A stretch of 64,000 bases of DNA, from positions 1,488,001 to 1,552,000 of the forward strand of contig NZ_CAKLPX010000001.1 of NCBI RefSeq assembly GCF_923077115.1, given 5' to 3'. Below, piece by piece: positions 51,253-60,229 of this stretch (its first letter is position 1; the number at the start of each line of letters is the position of its first letter). Made by a program: the position numbers and the translations under genes. The DNA is from Sinobacterium norvegicum. GTDB lineage: Bacteria; Pseudomonadota; Gammaproteobacteria; Pseudomonadales; Sinobacteriaceae. Below the pieces are notes generated by a model that worked only from the letters and a program-made list of their open reading frames with translations, did no database searches and was not told where the DNA came from.

Positions 51253-51879
51253 CTACAACAGCGCCGCCGATAGGCCGGCGGCAATAAATAACACACCGGT
51301 AAAGCGATCAAATCGCGCCTTGTTCTTGCCGGTGGTGAGATAGGGCTTGATTAACGTCGAGGTTGAGCCATAGAGCAATTTACAGATAAAGTCGACCACA
51401 AACCACGTGGCGACGATGACCGATAACTGCCCCAAAATCGCCTGCGCTGGGTCGATAAACTGCGGCAAAAAGGCGATAAAAAACAAGATATCTTTCGGGT
51501 TACTGGCACCCAGAGTAAAGGCGCGGGTAAACATATATTTGGCCGTGGCACGTCGCGCATCGGTGGACATATCCAGCTCGCTGTCCTGCTCTGCCGCACT
51601 GTCACGCCAACTGCCGACACCGAGATAAATAAGATACAGGGCACCGGCAATTTTCAGCGCGGTAAAAACGCTATCGGAGGCAACAATAATCGCCCCCAGC
51701 CCCAACGCCGAGGCGATGATCAACGTTGTCGAGGCCAACACACCACCGAGAAAAGCCGGCACCGTTTTGCCGATACCGTAATTGATCGAGTTGGTGACCA
51801 TGAATAACGACAACGGCCCGGGTATCAAAATAACAAAAAAGATGGCGGCCACATATAACAACCAGACTTCAAACGACAT
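51253..51879 (-). CDS. LysE/RhtB-family amino acid exporter
   Basis: A 208-residue inner-membrane protein with about six hydrophobic segments and the LysE-family signature: IPGPLSLFMVTNSINYGIGKTVPAFLGG near residue 20 and ASNPKDILFFIAFLPQFID in the middle. Members export amino acids or other small polar metabolites. It is divergent from a MarR gene across a 140-base gap containing a palindrome, so MarR control is likely. Confidence 0.9.
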   Translation of the reverse strand: MSFEVWLLYVAAIFFVILIPGPLSLFMVTNSINYGIGKTVPAFLGGVLASTTLIIASALGLGAIIVASDSVFTALKIAGALYLIYLGVGSWRDSAAEQDSELDMSTDARRATAKYMFTRAFTLGASNPKDILFFIAFLPQFIDPAQAILGQLSVIVATWFVVDFICKLLYGSTSTLIKPYLTTGKNKARFDRFTGVLFIAAGLSAALL

Positions 51880-51947
51880 CGAGCACCTCTATTCTATAGC
51901 AGATCACCTGCGGCCTGAGTCAACACAGCAGGACAGGAAAACAATGT

Positions 51948-51967
51948 AAGTAGTTACGTAATAACTT
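51948..51967. promoter_or_regulatory. Palindromic operator candidate between the LysE and MarR genes
   Basis: AAGTAGTTACGTAATAACTT is 16 of 20 bases symmetric around a central ACGT. It lies in the divergent promoter region and is a natural site for the MarR protein encoded next to it. Binding is inferred. Confidence 0.5.
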
Positions 51968-52019
51968 GCATTATAGCTTGAGAGCGGCGACTATTACTAG
52001 GATAATGCGTAGCAATATA

Positions 52020-52544
52020 ATGACAACCAACCATAAGCGACTAAGTAGTATGAGCGATTGGATTACCGATATGGGCGGGCTGGCCTTGGGCAGCCGCTTT
52101 CGACGACTGAGCGATGCCATGAGTGGCGAAGTGAACAAGGTCTACAAACGACGAGATATTGAACTCAACTCCCGGCACTTCCCCGTCTTATCACTGCTGC
52201 ACAAACAGGGTAAGGCCGGGCTATCAGTGACCGAAATGGCCGAGCAGCTAAAAATCACCCATGTCTCGGTCAGTCAGACCGTAAAGCAGCTAGAAAAACA
52301 AGGCTATTGTGCCCGTAAGGCGCACAAAAACGACGAGCGGATTCTCAAAATCTACCTGACCAGCAAGGCCAACAAGCTATTGAAAGACGAGCTGCTGTCT
52401 GTCTGGCAGGTGATTAAAGATGTGACCGAGGAGCGCTTGGCCGTTATCGAAGGCGATTTTTGGCAGGGCCTGGCTGTCGCCGAGGAAAACCTCAGTCGCT
52501 ATTCGCTGGCGGAAGAAATTCTCAACCGGCTACAAGCGAAGTAG
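52020..52544 (+). CDS. MarR-family transcriptional regulator
   Basis: A 174-residue MarR-type winged-helix protein. The DNA-binding part LSVTEMAEQLKITHVSVSQTVKQLEKQGYCARKAHKNDERILKIYLTSKANKLL contains the recognition helix and wing, and dimerisation helices flank it. ATG at 52020 is chosen; ATG at 52050 and the TTG at 51966 are alternatives. It is divergent from the LysE-type exporter, with a palindrome between them, so it probably represses that exporter and itself. The ligand is unknown. Confidence 0.87.
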   Translation: MTTNHKRLSSMSDWITDMGGLALGSRFRRLSDAMSGEVNKVYKRRDIELNSRHFPVLSLLHKQGKAGLSVTEMAEQLKITHVSVSQTVKQLEKQGYCARKAHKNDERILKIYLTSKANKLLKDELLSVWQVIKDVTEERLAVIEGDFWQGLAVAEENLSRYSLAEEILNRLQAK

Positions 52545-52594
52545 ATTGCTAACAGTTCCGATTGCTGCGATGACAACGTGCTACTGTATTGGTG

Positions 52595-53599
52595 TTATAC
52601 AAAGGCCTGTTTGAGCAGTTCAAAAGAGCGTTTTCTATCGTCCAGATAATACATATTAGTCACCGCCATAATCTCATCGACATCAAAACGCTTGGCTAAT
52701 GTGGCGACACGCTGTCTCACCTGCTGGGGCGTGCCGACGGCACGACTGTCATCACGACTGGCAATAAAGGCCGCTAACTGCTGGCTGATCTCGTAGTGCT
52801 CTGCCTGCTCCGGGGTGAGAAAGGCGCCGGTCGACTGGCCGGTGAAAAAGCGGAACAGATTGATGTCATGGGTCAGCTGCAGCAGTCGCGCCCTGGCCTC
52901 GGTATCGGCACAGAATACACTGATTGTTAGAATGGCATAAGGTGCCTGCAGTTGTTCAGTACGGTAATCCGGCTGTGTATTGGCCTGAAAACGCTGTCGG
53001 TAATAGGCAACGATATCCGGCGCCGCCTGTGGATTAATAAAGGCGGCCAAATTATAGGGCAGGCCTCTCTCGGCAGCCAACAAGGCGCTATCGATGCTCG
53101 AACCTAACATCCACACCGGCTGGTCGGCCGTCGGCTTCGGGCTGACTATCGGCTCGCTGACAGGCCGCCATAGGTAGTCGCAGAGTTCTGCCACCTGCCG
53201 TGGGAACTGTTCGAAGTTCGGTCGCCTATTCGCCGCCAATGCCATTGCCGTCGACATATCCGCCCCCGGCGCCCGCCCCACGCCGAGATCAATACGCCCG
53301 GGATAGAGGTTGGCTAACAGCGAGAAAACCTCGGCCATTTTATAGGGGCTGTAATGGGGCAGCATAATACCGCCCGAGCCCAAACGAATATGCTCAGTGG
53401 CGGCACCGAGGGCGGCGATCAGCACCTCCGGCGCACTGCCAGCCACCGAGGGAAAGGCATGATGCTCAGAGACCCAAAAGCGATGATAACCCAGCTGCTC
53501 GCACCACTGCGCCATCGCCAAGGTTTCCTGTAACGCTTGTGCGGCACTGTCGGGGGATTGCGCCAGGGATTGATCGAGAACAGAGAGTTTTATAGTCAT
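52595..53599 (-). CDS. Luciferase-like flavin-dependent oxidoreductase (LLM class)
   Basis: A 334-residue TIM-barrel flavoprotein of the luciferase-like monooxygenase class, in the MsnO8/YvbT-like group. The opening SVLDQSLAQSPDSAAQALQETLAMAQWCEQLGYHRFWVSEHHAFPSVAGSAPEVLIAAL and the GRIDLGVGRAPGAD motif near residue 100 are typical, as are LGSSIDSALLAAERGLPYN and the late VGTPQQVRQRVATL. It probably uses reduced FMN. ATG at 53599 is preferred over an upstream start that would add about 30 unlike residues. It follows the aldehyde dehydrogenase gene on the same strand, so the two may share a transcript. Confidence 0.88.
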   Translation of the reverse strand: MTIKLSVLDQSLAQSPDSAAQALQETLAMAQWCEQLGYHRFWVSEHHAFPSVAGSAPEVLIAALGAATEHIRLGSGGIMLPHYSPYKMAEVFSLLANLYPGRIDLGVGRAPGADMSTAMALAANRRPNFEQFPRQVAELCDYLWRPVSEPIVSPKPTADQPVWMLGSSIDSALLAAERGLPYNLAAFINPQAAPDIVAYYRQRFQANTQPDYRTEQLQAPYAILTISVFCADTEARARLLQLTHDINLFRFFTGQSTGAFLTPEQAEHYEISQQLAAFIASRDDSRAVGTPQQVRQRVATLAKRFDVDEIMAVTNMYYLDDRKRSFELLKQAFV

Positions 53600-53693
53600 C
53601 GACAGACTATACGTCGATTGACACAGTCTGTGAATGCAGACATCGCAGGGAAGCCGATAACAGTCGAGCGGAGAGCCCCGCTCGACCAGCAAC

Positions 53694-55049
53694 TTACTTG
53701 GGGGTAGAAATAATCTTCACCTGGGCAAATTGTCGATCACCGGCGACACCGCCGTGATAACCATAGCCACTTTCCTTGGCGCCAACCCAGGGTGAACCCT
53801 GGGCGCCGCCACACCCCTTGTTGATACCGACCATGCCGGTTTCTATCGCTTTTGCCACCTCTGTGGCGGCGGCAATATCGGTACCAAAAATCACCGCACT
53901 GAGGCCGTAATCGGAGGCATTGATGACCTCTAACACTTCATCAATGTCGCTATAATGACGGACACAGGAAATCGGACCAAAGGTCTCTTCCTGCATAATA
54001 TCCATGGTGTCTTTGACTCTTAACACCGTTGGCATGACATAGCCCGGCGGATGCTGATCTTCACCGTACAATACCTCGGCGCCCTGCGCTTTGGCTGTGT
54101 TCAATTGGTCTAACACATGCTGGCGCTGAAAATCAGCCACCATCGGCCCCATGGTCGACTGCTGCAAATCCCCGGCAACCACAGTCACATCGGCTGTCGC
54201 CTCAATTAATAAACGCTCAAACTCCGCCGCCACGGATTCATGGACATACATCCGCTCTGACGAGACACAGACCTGGCCACTGTTGTAATAGCTGTTCTGA
54301 GCGGCAAAGCTGGCCGCCGCCGCGATATCTGCATCGGCCAAGACCAGCAGCGGGTCCTTGCCACCAAGCTCGAGTATAATACGCTTAAAGTCTTTGGCCG
54401 CATCGCTCAAGATCTGCTGGCCGGCACGACGGGAGCCGGTAAAAGCGATCAACTGGACATCGCTGTTAACCAGCATTCTGCCCTGTTCCTTACCGCCTTG
54501 AACAATTTGCAGTACATCCTGCGGGAAGAACTGCTGCAGCGTCTGCAAATATAATTGGGTACACAGTGGTGTGTGCTCGGAGGGCTTAACAATAACCGGG
54601 TTACCGGCCATCAACGCCGGCAACACCATCCACTGCACCATATTAACGGGGAAATTCCACGGCGTGATGGCGGCGCAGACTCCGAGGGGGTCGTAGTGAA
54701 ACGTGGTCGATGTCTGCTCATCTTCGATACAGTGAGGGGTTAACGCCTCTACCACGGCATCGACTTTAGTGGCCAGCGCTGTGGCGACCATGGTCGCCTC
54801 ACCAATAGCCTGCTGTTCTGGTCGACCCATTTCGGCACTGATTAAACGGCCTATTTTTTCGGCGTTTTCGATCAGTACAGGGGCGGCGTTTTTAAAGCAT
54901 TGAGCGCGGTCTTGCAGCGATGTTTGCCACCACTGTTTTCTCGCTCGATGCGCTTTCTCAACAATGTCGGCAAGCTCGGCGGCGGAGGTGACGGCGACTT
55001 CTCCGACAAGGCTGCCATTACTGGGATTGATTGATTTTATTGTTGTCAT
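53694..55049 (-). CDS. Aldehyde dehydrogenase (succinate-semialdehyde type)
   Basis: A 451-residue NAD(P)-dependent aldehyde dehydrogenase. The catalytic glutamate and cysteine are in ILELGGKDPLLVLADAD near residue 225 and SGQVCVSSERMYVHE near residue 259, and the cofactor block is PWNFPVNMVQWMVLPALMAGNPVIVKPSEHTPL. Sequence and length resemble GabD/Sad-like succinate-semialdehyde dehydrogenases, but other short-chain aldehydes are possible. ATG at 55049 gives MTTIKSINPSNGSLV; an ATG three codons upstream is possible. The luciferase-like gene follows about 95 bases downstream. Confidence 0.9.
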   Translation of the reverse strand: MTTIKSINPSNGSLVGEVAVTSAAELADIVEKAHRARKQWWQTSLQDRAQCFKNAAPVLIENAEKIGRLISAEMGRPEQQAIGEATMVATALATKVDAVVEALTPHCIEDEQTSTTFHYDPLGVCAAITPWNFPVNMVQWMVLPALMAGNPVIVKPSEHTPLCTQLYLQTLQQFFPQDVLQIVQGGKEQGRMLVNSDVQLIAFTGSRRAGQQILSDAAKDFKRIILELGGKDPLLVLADADIAAAASFAAQNSYYNSGQVCVSSERMYVHESVAAEFERLLIEATADVTVVAGDLQQSTMGPMVADFQRQHVLDQLNTAKAQGAEVLYGEDQHPPGYVMPTVLRVKDTMDIMQEETFGPISCVRHYSDIDEVLEVINASDYGLSAVIFGTDIAAATEVAKAIETGMVGINKGCGGAQGSPWVGAKESGYGYHGGVAGDRQFAQVKIISTPK

Positions 55050-55157
55050 TTTGAACATCCTGTTTAGCAAGTAATAAACCTTATCATTGTGCACGGCAAG
55101 GCCGCTATATTATGACCAAGTTTTAACCCGCGCACTCCAGCAACAACACGGCAGGGC

Positions 55158-55796
55158 TTAGTCCCACCACAGGCTGACATCACCCTCGACCACAGCCTGC
55201 TGCAAATCTTCCAGTGAGCCGCAACCAGGCGCCACAGCCCCAGGGCAGAAGTCAGCCAACTGTCTGGCCAGTGCCGCACTGTCCTCCGGCTGGCGGAGCA
55301 GACGGAAGCTGACGCCTTCAACATCGACCCGGTACAGTGCCAGGCCATAGCGTTGGTGCCACTGCATTAACACTGCTACCAGCTCGCTACTATCGCGCTG
55401 AGGCTCGTCCGACCGGGTCTGCATCAGTTGCAAAAATTCAAATTGGTCGGCCACCGGTGCCACCACAACCTCGGCAACATCGCTGCGATTAAACTGACGC
55501 TTACCAATCATGGCCACCAAGCCGCTTGGCAGCTGCTGGCGGATTAACGGCATCGCCTGCAATGCCGATTGATAGGACATCTCAACAGAGATGCCGTCAT
55601 CGGATTGCTGTTCACCACGGGTGAAGAAACCCCGCGCGGGACACTGACCAAATGCCAGCGCATCGAGTACCTGCATCGCCTGCGCCTTGGAGTCGGGTTG
55701 CGGCTTTGCCAGCTCTTCCTGCTGACCAAAAACCCCCAGTGTTTTAAAAAAATAAATAATGACTAGAAACAGCGCAATCAATACTAGAAAATGCAT
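55158..55796 (-). CDS. DUF4253 family protein with an N-terminal membrane anchor
   Basis: A 212-residue protein with an N-terminal hydrophobic segment (LIALFLVIIYFFKTLGVF, residues 5-22) and a C-terminal domain that resembles DUF4253: HQRYGLALYRVDVEGVSFRLL, then ALARQLADFCPGAV and the final SLEDLQQAVVEGDVSLWWD. DUF4253 is of unknown function and is often found in immunity-like or regulatory contexts. It is 46 bases from the downstream end of padR on the same strand. It probably faces the cytoplasm or periplasm from a single anchor, and its function is not known. Confidence 0.7.
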   Translation of the reverse strand: MHFLVLIALFLVIIYFFKTLGVFGQQEELAKPQPDSKAQAMQVLDALAFGQCPARGFFTRGEQQSDDGISVEMSYQSALQAMPLIRQQLPSGLVAMIGKRQFNRSDVAEVVVAPVADQFEFLQLMQTRSDEPQRDSSELVAVLMQWHQRYGLALYRVDVEGVSFRLLRQPEDSAALARQLADFCPGAVAPGCGSLEDLQQAVVEGDVSLWWD

Positions 55797-55842
55797 ATCA
55801 CCTCAATAACAAGCGTCATCATTATGCTGTTCAGCCTCGACG

Positions 55843-56493
55843 TCACGATTTATCCAAGCCCAGTGAGGCTTGGTACTGGGCAGAAATCAGCGCCTTTTTT
55901 TGTTCTTCAGTATCACATTGATGCCACTGTCGATCAAAATCCTTAGCAAAACTCAGCCACTTCTTCTGCCCTGCTAACAACTCTTCAATGTAGCGATTAA
56001 CTAACAGATTCTGTGCCACCCGCTGGCTCGGCACCGGTGACGAGTCCTGCGGGTGACTCTGATGGGCTAACAGCCCCCGATAGGCGTGCTGCAGTTGCTC
56101 GATATGTTGCTCAACCTGCTGACCAATATTATCCAGCATCGACTGCTGTTGCGCCGCCTCGTTAATATCACCAAAGACCAATTTCAACATGGCCTCATGC
56201 TCGATGGTCAGCGGCTTGCCGGGCTCAGCCAACCACTCATCCAACGCCGCCTGTCCCGCCACGGTAATGCGATAGACCGTCCGCGTGCGCTTGCCTACTT
56301 TATTCTTCGTCGCCTCGGCCAACAGCATCGCCGTCAGCTTCTTCGGGCTCTCATAAAGACGGCTCTCGGCCCGCGGCCATATCGCCTTGATCGAGCTCTC
56401 ACGCATGTACTGTGTCAACTCATAGGCAGACCAAGGCCGGCGCTGAAGCAGGCCCAATATAGCGTAATCAGTGGTATTCAATTGTAGTTTCAT
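55843..56493 (-). CDS. PadR-family transcriptional regulator
   Basis: A 216-residue PadR regulator. The N-terminal winged helix is LNTTDYAILGLLQRRPWSAYELTQYMRESSIKAIWPRAESRLYESPKKLTAMLLAEAT, with the usual PadR tyrosine/tryptophan pattern, and a helical dimerisation domain ends in RQWHQCDTEEQKKALISAQYQASLGL. ATG at 56493 is chosen because it gives the standard family opening; longer readings lack a ribosome site. Two TACTCC-N5-GGAGTA inverted repeats lie just upstream, and a related site precedes the second acylase, so it likely represses both acylase genes and itself. Confidence 0.88.
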   Translation of the reverse strand: MKLQLNTTDYAILGLLQRRPWSAYELTQYMRESSIKAIWPRAESRLYESPKKLTAMLLAEATKNKVGKRTRTVYRITVAGQAALDEWLAEPGKPLTIEHEAMLKLVFGDINEAAQQQSMLDNIGQQVEQHIEQLQHAYRGLLAHQSHPQDSSPVPSQRVAQNLLVNRYIEELLAGQKKWLSFAKDFDRQWHQCDTEEQKKALISAQYQASLGLDKS

Positions 56494-56526
56494 TAACAAA
56501 TAGTACCGTTTATTGCACTTTACTTT

Positions 56527-56543
56527 TACTCCCAACCGGAGTA
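56527..56543. promoter_or_regulatory. PadR operator candidate 1 (TACTCC-N5-GGAGTA)
   Basis: A perfect six-base inverted repeat with a five-base spacer, 34 bases before the padR start. It forms a tandem pair with the copy at 56551-56567, with a 24-base period. A related site lies upstream of the second acylase gene. Confidence 0.7.
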
Positions 56544-56550
56544 GTTTTTT

Positions 56551-56567
56551 TACTCCCGACAGGAGTA
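56551..56567. promoter_or_regulatory. PadR operator candidate 2 (TACTCC-N5-GGAGTA)
   Basis: The second perfect copy of the same inverted repeat. Both copies are in the same phase of the helix relative to each other only approximately (24 bases apart), so binding may be cooperative or separate. Confidence 0.7.
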
Positions 56568-56681
56568 TAGGGATAAGGCGCTGTTGTTGCACGCAACAAG
56601 ACCACCGCTTACAGACCAAATGCCGATTAAAAACCTAATGAAAAACGGCCAAAAAATAACAATATTGACGGAGATAACCAG

Positions 56682-59213
56682 ATGCTAACCGCTATCAGAA
56701 AACCGCTGCCCATCTTGATCGCCTCGCTGTCGCTGCTGCTTACCGCCTGCGATAACGACAACAATAACGATACCGCTATGGCGACTATCACCGAGGGCAG
56801 CAAGATTGCCTTTGACGCCAAGCTATACCGTACCGAGGGCGGCGTGCCGCATATTGTTGCCGATGACTGGGGCAGTATTGGCTACGGCACCGGTTACGCC
56901 GCCGCCCAGGATCACTTCTGTCAGCAATCGCGCAATATCTTGAAATTCCGCGGCGAGTTGGCCAAATATTTTGGCGCCGACGATGACGCCGACAGCGAGA
57001 ATGGTAACGGCAATCTCGACTCAGATTTCTTCTTTAAATTGCTCGCTGCCGAGGGCATTTACGACGCCGACATAGACCCAGAATTTGATACCCTATTCAC
57101 CGGCTATGCGGCGGGGTTTAATCGTTACATCCGCGATATTGGCCTCAACAACATCACCGACCAGGCCTGCGCCGGCGCTGAGTGGGTCATCCCGATGACC
57201 GCCGATGACGTGAAGAAATTCCACTTAACACCGGCATTTCTCCCAAACTTTGCCAGTTTCATCCTGCCGGCAAAACCACCGGAGTCGGTGGCAAAGGTCA
57301 CCAAGAAATCACCGCAGCACCCCCCCAAAAAAGATCTTTCCCATGCCGAAGCCAGTGAATTACTGGCCATGATTAACAGCAGCTACAACCCCACCGACAA
57401 GGGCAGTAACGGCGTCGCCATCGGCAAAGATTTGACCGAGGATAATGCCGGATTGTTGTTTGCCAACCCACATTTAGACTGGTTAAACTTCGATTTCCGC
57501 ATGTATGCCATGCACCAAATCATTCCCGGTGTCAGCAATATGCTCGGCGCCAACCAGGCCCAGCGTGCCCATGTCGGCTTCGGCACCAATGGCAGTGTCG
57601 CCTGGACTAATACCGTGTCCACCTCCACCGCCTATATGTTTTACAAACTCGACTTGGTGCCAGGCAACCCGATGGCCTATACCTTCGACGGTGAAGAGAA
57701 AACCATCAACAAAATCGACGTCACCGCCGAGGTGCTGGGTGAGGACAGCGCCAGCCATAGCTTCTATAAGGCCGGCGATAACTATATGGTTGGCGGCCGA
57801 TTCCCCTGGATGGATGGCTTCGGTGTCAGCCTGCGTATTGCCAACGAGGGCGCCCGCGGTTTCCAAGGTGGCGCCATGGCCATGGCACAGTCGACCACGG
57901 TCGAAGAGCTTAAAACCGCAGTCAACAGCTATCAATCGACGCCGGGTATCAATACCATTGCCGCCGACAGCAGCGGTAACACACTGTACGGCGATCTCGG
58001 CCCGGTGATCAACTTTACCGAGCAACAGGTCACAGACTGCGCCCTGTACGGCGGCGCAATGTATGCCGGTAACAGCTCTGCCTGCGTGTGGAATACCGAC
58101 AGCGATTCCACCGACCAGGGTTTGATGGGGGCCAGCAAGCAGCCGGCGCTGATCCGCAGCGACTATGTCACCAACTCCAACGACAGCTTCTGGCTGGCCA
58201 ACCCCAACGCCCCCATCGGCGAGGACTATGTCAGTCTGCACGGCAACAATAGCTCTGAGCGTACTCTGCGGACCCGCAGTGGCCTGGCCATGATTCAGCA
58301 ACAAATTGATGGCGCCGGCACCTTCGACCAGCAGGGTTTTCTCGACACCATGCTAAGTAACCAACACTATGCCGGCCAGATACTGCGCGATGATGTGGTC
58401 GCCCTGTGTCAGGCCGCCGGCAGTGTCGATATCGACATCAATGACAGCGACGAGGTGGTCGAGCTGGTCACCGTCGACCTGACCGAGGCCTGTACGGTAT
58501 TAACTGACTGGGATCTGACCGCCAACCTCGACAGCCAGGGCAGCCATCTATTCCGCGAGTTCCTACGTGCCGCCAACAGCAGTTATCGTCACCTGCCCGA
58601 TAGCTTCAGCTATGCCGTGCCCTACGATAACAGTGACCCGGTTAACACGCCTCGCGGCCTGGACACCGAGCCTGCCAATAACGCCGCCGTGTTGACTGCC
58701 CTGGGCACCGCCGTCAAGGCCATTACCGATGCCGGTATTGCTCTCGATGCCAAACTCGGGGATATCCAATCGATTACCCGTAATGATCAGCGTATCGCCC
58801 TGCCCGGCGGTGAAGAGTTCGAGGGAGTATTTAACAAAATGGGTTACGATACCATCAGCACCGAGGGTTACCCCGACGTCACCGGCTCCTCTGCCAGCTG
58901 GGTAATGGTGACCAAGCTAACGCCAGAGGCGACCACCGTCAAAGGTGTCACCGCCTACTCGCAGTCCTCCGACAATACCTCTGAACACTATGCCGATATG
59001 ACCAAACAGTTTGCCGTCGGTGAGCTGATTGACATTCCCTATACCGAGGCCGACGTTATCGACCAGGCAACCTCTACCCTGGCGCTGACCGAAGGCGCTG
59101 AAGAGTGTCAGGACAACGGCTGGGAAAATTTCGCGGTCTTCGCCGATGAAAACGAATGCATCAACTATTTCGTTGCCGTCGATGAAAACCGCACCGGTGA
59201 GTTCAGCAACTAA
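56682..59213 (+). CDS. Penicillin-acylase-family Ser-type Ntn hydrolase, acylase 1 (lipoprotein)
   Basis: An 843-residue precursor of the penicillin/AHL/aculeacin acylase family. The N-terminus has a lipoprotein signal (LSLLLTAC, Cys23). The alpha-chain motif YRTEGGVPHIVADDWGSIGYGTGYAAAQDHFC begins near residue 49. The autocleavage site is in NPTDKGSNGVAIGKD, with Ser242 as the predicted N-terminal nucleophile of the beta chain, and the supporting motif VGFGTNGSVAWTNTVS comes later. Members hydrolyse amides of beta-lactams, N-acyl-homoserine lactones or lipopeptides; the substrate here is unknown. It is divergent from padR with two operators between. Confidence 0.88.
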   Translation: MLTAIRKPLPILIASLSLLLTACDNDNNNDTAMATITEGSKIAFDAKLYRTEGGVPHIVADDWGSIGYGTGYAAAQDHFCQQSRNILKFRGELAKYFGADDDADSENGNGNLDSDFFFKLLAAEGIYDADIDPEFDTLFTGYAAGFNRYIRDIGLNNITDQACAGAEWVIPMTADDVKKFHLTPAFLPNFASFILPAKPPESVAKVTKKSPQHPPKKDLSHAEASELLAMINSSYNPTDKGSNGVAIGKDLTEDNAGLLFANPHLDWLNFDFRMYAMHQIIPGVSNMLGANQAQRAHVGFGTNGSVAWTNTVSTSTAYMFYKLDLVPGNPMAYTFDGEEKTINKIDVTAEVLGEDSASHSFYKAGDNYMVGGRFPWMDGFGVSLRIANEGARGFQGGAMAMAQSTTVEELKTAVNSYQSTPGINTIAADSSGNTLYGDLGPVINFTEQQVTDCALYGGAMYAGNSSACVWNTDSDSTDQGLMGASKQPALIRSDYVTNSNDSFWLANPNAPIGEDYVSLHGNNSSERTLRTRSGLAMIQQQIDGAGTFDQQGFLDTMLSNQHYAGQILRDDVVALCQAAGSVDIDINDSDEVVELVTVDLTEACTVLTDWDLTANLDSQGSHLFREFLRAANSSYRHLPDSFSYAVPYDNSDPVNTPRGLDTEPANNAAVLTALGTAVKAITDAGIALDAKLGDIQSITRNDQRIALPGGEEFEGVFNKMGYDTISTEGYPDVTGSSASWVMVTKLTPEATTVKGVTAYSQSSDNTSEHYADMTKQFAVGELIDIPYTEADVIDQATSTLALTEGAEECQDNGWENFAVFADENECINYFVAVDENRTGEFSN

Positions 59214-59227
59214 GGCCAAAGACCTCA

Positions 59228-59260
59228 ATCCACCCCTGCCTGAGCTGGCAAGGGGAGGAT
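59228..59260. terminator. Hairpin after acylase 1
   Basis: An imperfect stem made of ATCC-a-CCCCT-g-CC and GG-c-A-a-GGGG-a-GGAT around a short loop, 14 bases after the acylase 1 stop. It has no clear T run and may end that transcript before the convergent small membrane-protein gene. Confidence 0.5.
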
Positions 59261-59269
59261 TTGATCACC

Positions 59270-59692
59270 TTACTCGGCAGCCACGGGTTGCTGCCGATAT
59301 CTTTTCGCCGTCTTACTGATCAGCGACTCGATAATCAAAATGGAGACGATGGTAAGGTAGAAGGCCAGCACACCGCTGACCGGCCCGGAAAACTGTACCT
59401 GGTCACCGAACAGAATCACGATGGCGCCCATTGCCGCGACCTTGGATCCGACCAAGATAAGCCACGAGGTCAACACCCGCTTAGCCTTGGCCCAGGACTG
59501 TTGCTGCAAACAAAATGCCGAGGTAATCTTTTCAAACGCCACCGACAGTTTAACGATCACCGCCATAATCAACGCCGAAACAGCTCCCATGCCGATACTG
59601 GCGACACTCACCCAGCTCCATGCCACACCGTATCCCACCATCACCACTGTGCCAATCACGCTGCATGCAGCCACTTCCTTTACCATTTTCAT
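59270..59692 (-). CDS. Small multi-span membrane protein, unknown
   Basis: A 140-residue hydrophobic protein with about three to four membrane segments (VIGTVVMVGYGVAWSWVSVASIGMGAVSALIMAVIV near the N-terminus, then TSWLILVGSKVAAMGAIVILF and SGVLAFYLTIVSILIIESLI). ATG at 59692 (MKMVKEVAACS) is chosen; an ATG two codons further in is an alternative. No family is recognised. It lies between the two acylase genes but on the opposite strand, so its link to them is uncertain. Confidence 0.6.
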   Translation of the reverse strand: MKMVKEVAACSVIGTVVMVGYGVAWSWVSVASIGMGAVSALIMAVIVKLSVAFEKITSAFCLQQQSWAKAKRVLTSWLILVGSKVAAMGAIVILFGDQVQFSGPVSGVLAFYLTIVSILIIESLISKTAKRYRQQPVAAE

Positions 59693-60098
59693 GATCAAAA
59701 CCTCTGAATCTATAAGAATATTTCTCGCCAATAGCTATAGAGCATGGCGGCTCTGTGGGCGCGATTATATAAACAGCAATCCGATTTAAATATCTGTATT
59801 AGCAAGGTTTGTTTTAAATTCATTTTTTATCATTTTTGTGCATTTATTCTAAAGCAGAGCCGCGGGGATAGCGGCTTAATCCGCCATCAGGCTAGCCTCA
59901 TTGTCAGCGGTCACCGCTACACCATCTGAACAATCAACATACGGTTGCAAGACAGCCATCGCTGCTGCAACGCTGTGTTTACCGAAACGAGCCTGCCCTC
60001 CCAAGCACCGTGGGGCAGCGCATAGGACAAATGCCATCGCCGCATTACAAAATGGTACCCTCAGCGTTATTTACATTGATCAGCTGGCCGCGTAAGTT
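59693..60098. other. Non-coding gap between the membrane-protein gene and the second acylase operator
   Basis: About 400 bases, AT-rich in the first part (59760-59850) and GC-rich later. Several short frames exist but none has a credible start or homology. It probably contains promoters for the membrane-protein gene and for acylase 2. No RNA gene was recognised. Confidence 0.4.
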
Positions 60099-60115
60099 TG
60101 CTCCTAGTGGGAGTA
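60099..60115. promoter_or_regulatory. PadR operator candidate 3 upstream of acylase 2
   Basis: TGCTCC-TAGTG-GGAGTA differs from the two padR-proximal inverted repeats by one base in the left arm and keeps the five-base spacer. It lies 114 bases before the acylase 2 start and about 3.5 kb from the first pair. Confidence 0.6.
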
Positions 60116-60229
60116 ATACCCTCCCCGTCAAACAGCCCCAGCCGACCCTATGTTTTATTTACCGTTATTCATCAGATAACCCAGCGTTGGCGAGCATAAT
60201 AAAGACAATACCCGTGAGGAGATTTCACC

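Noticed and set aside
57483..58304. 273-codon minus-strand frame opposite acylase 1
   Set aside because: Shadow frame of a GC-rich gene; the plus-strand frame has all family motifs.
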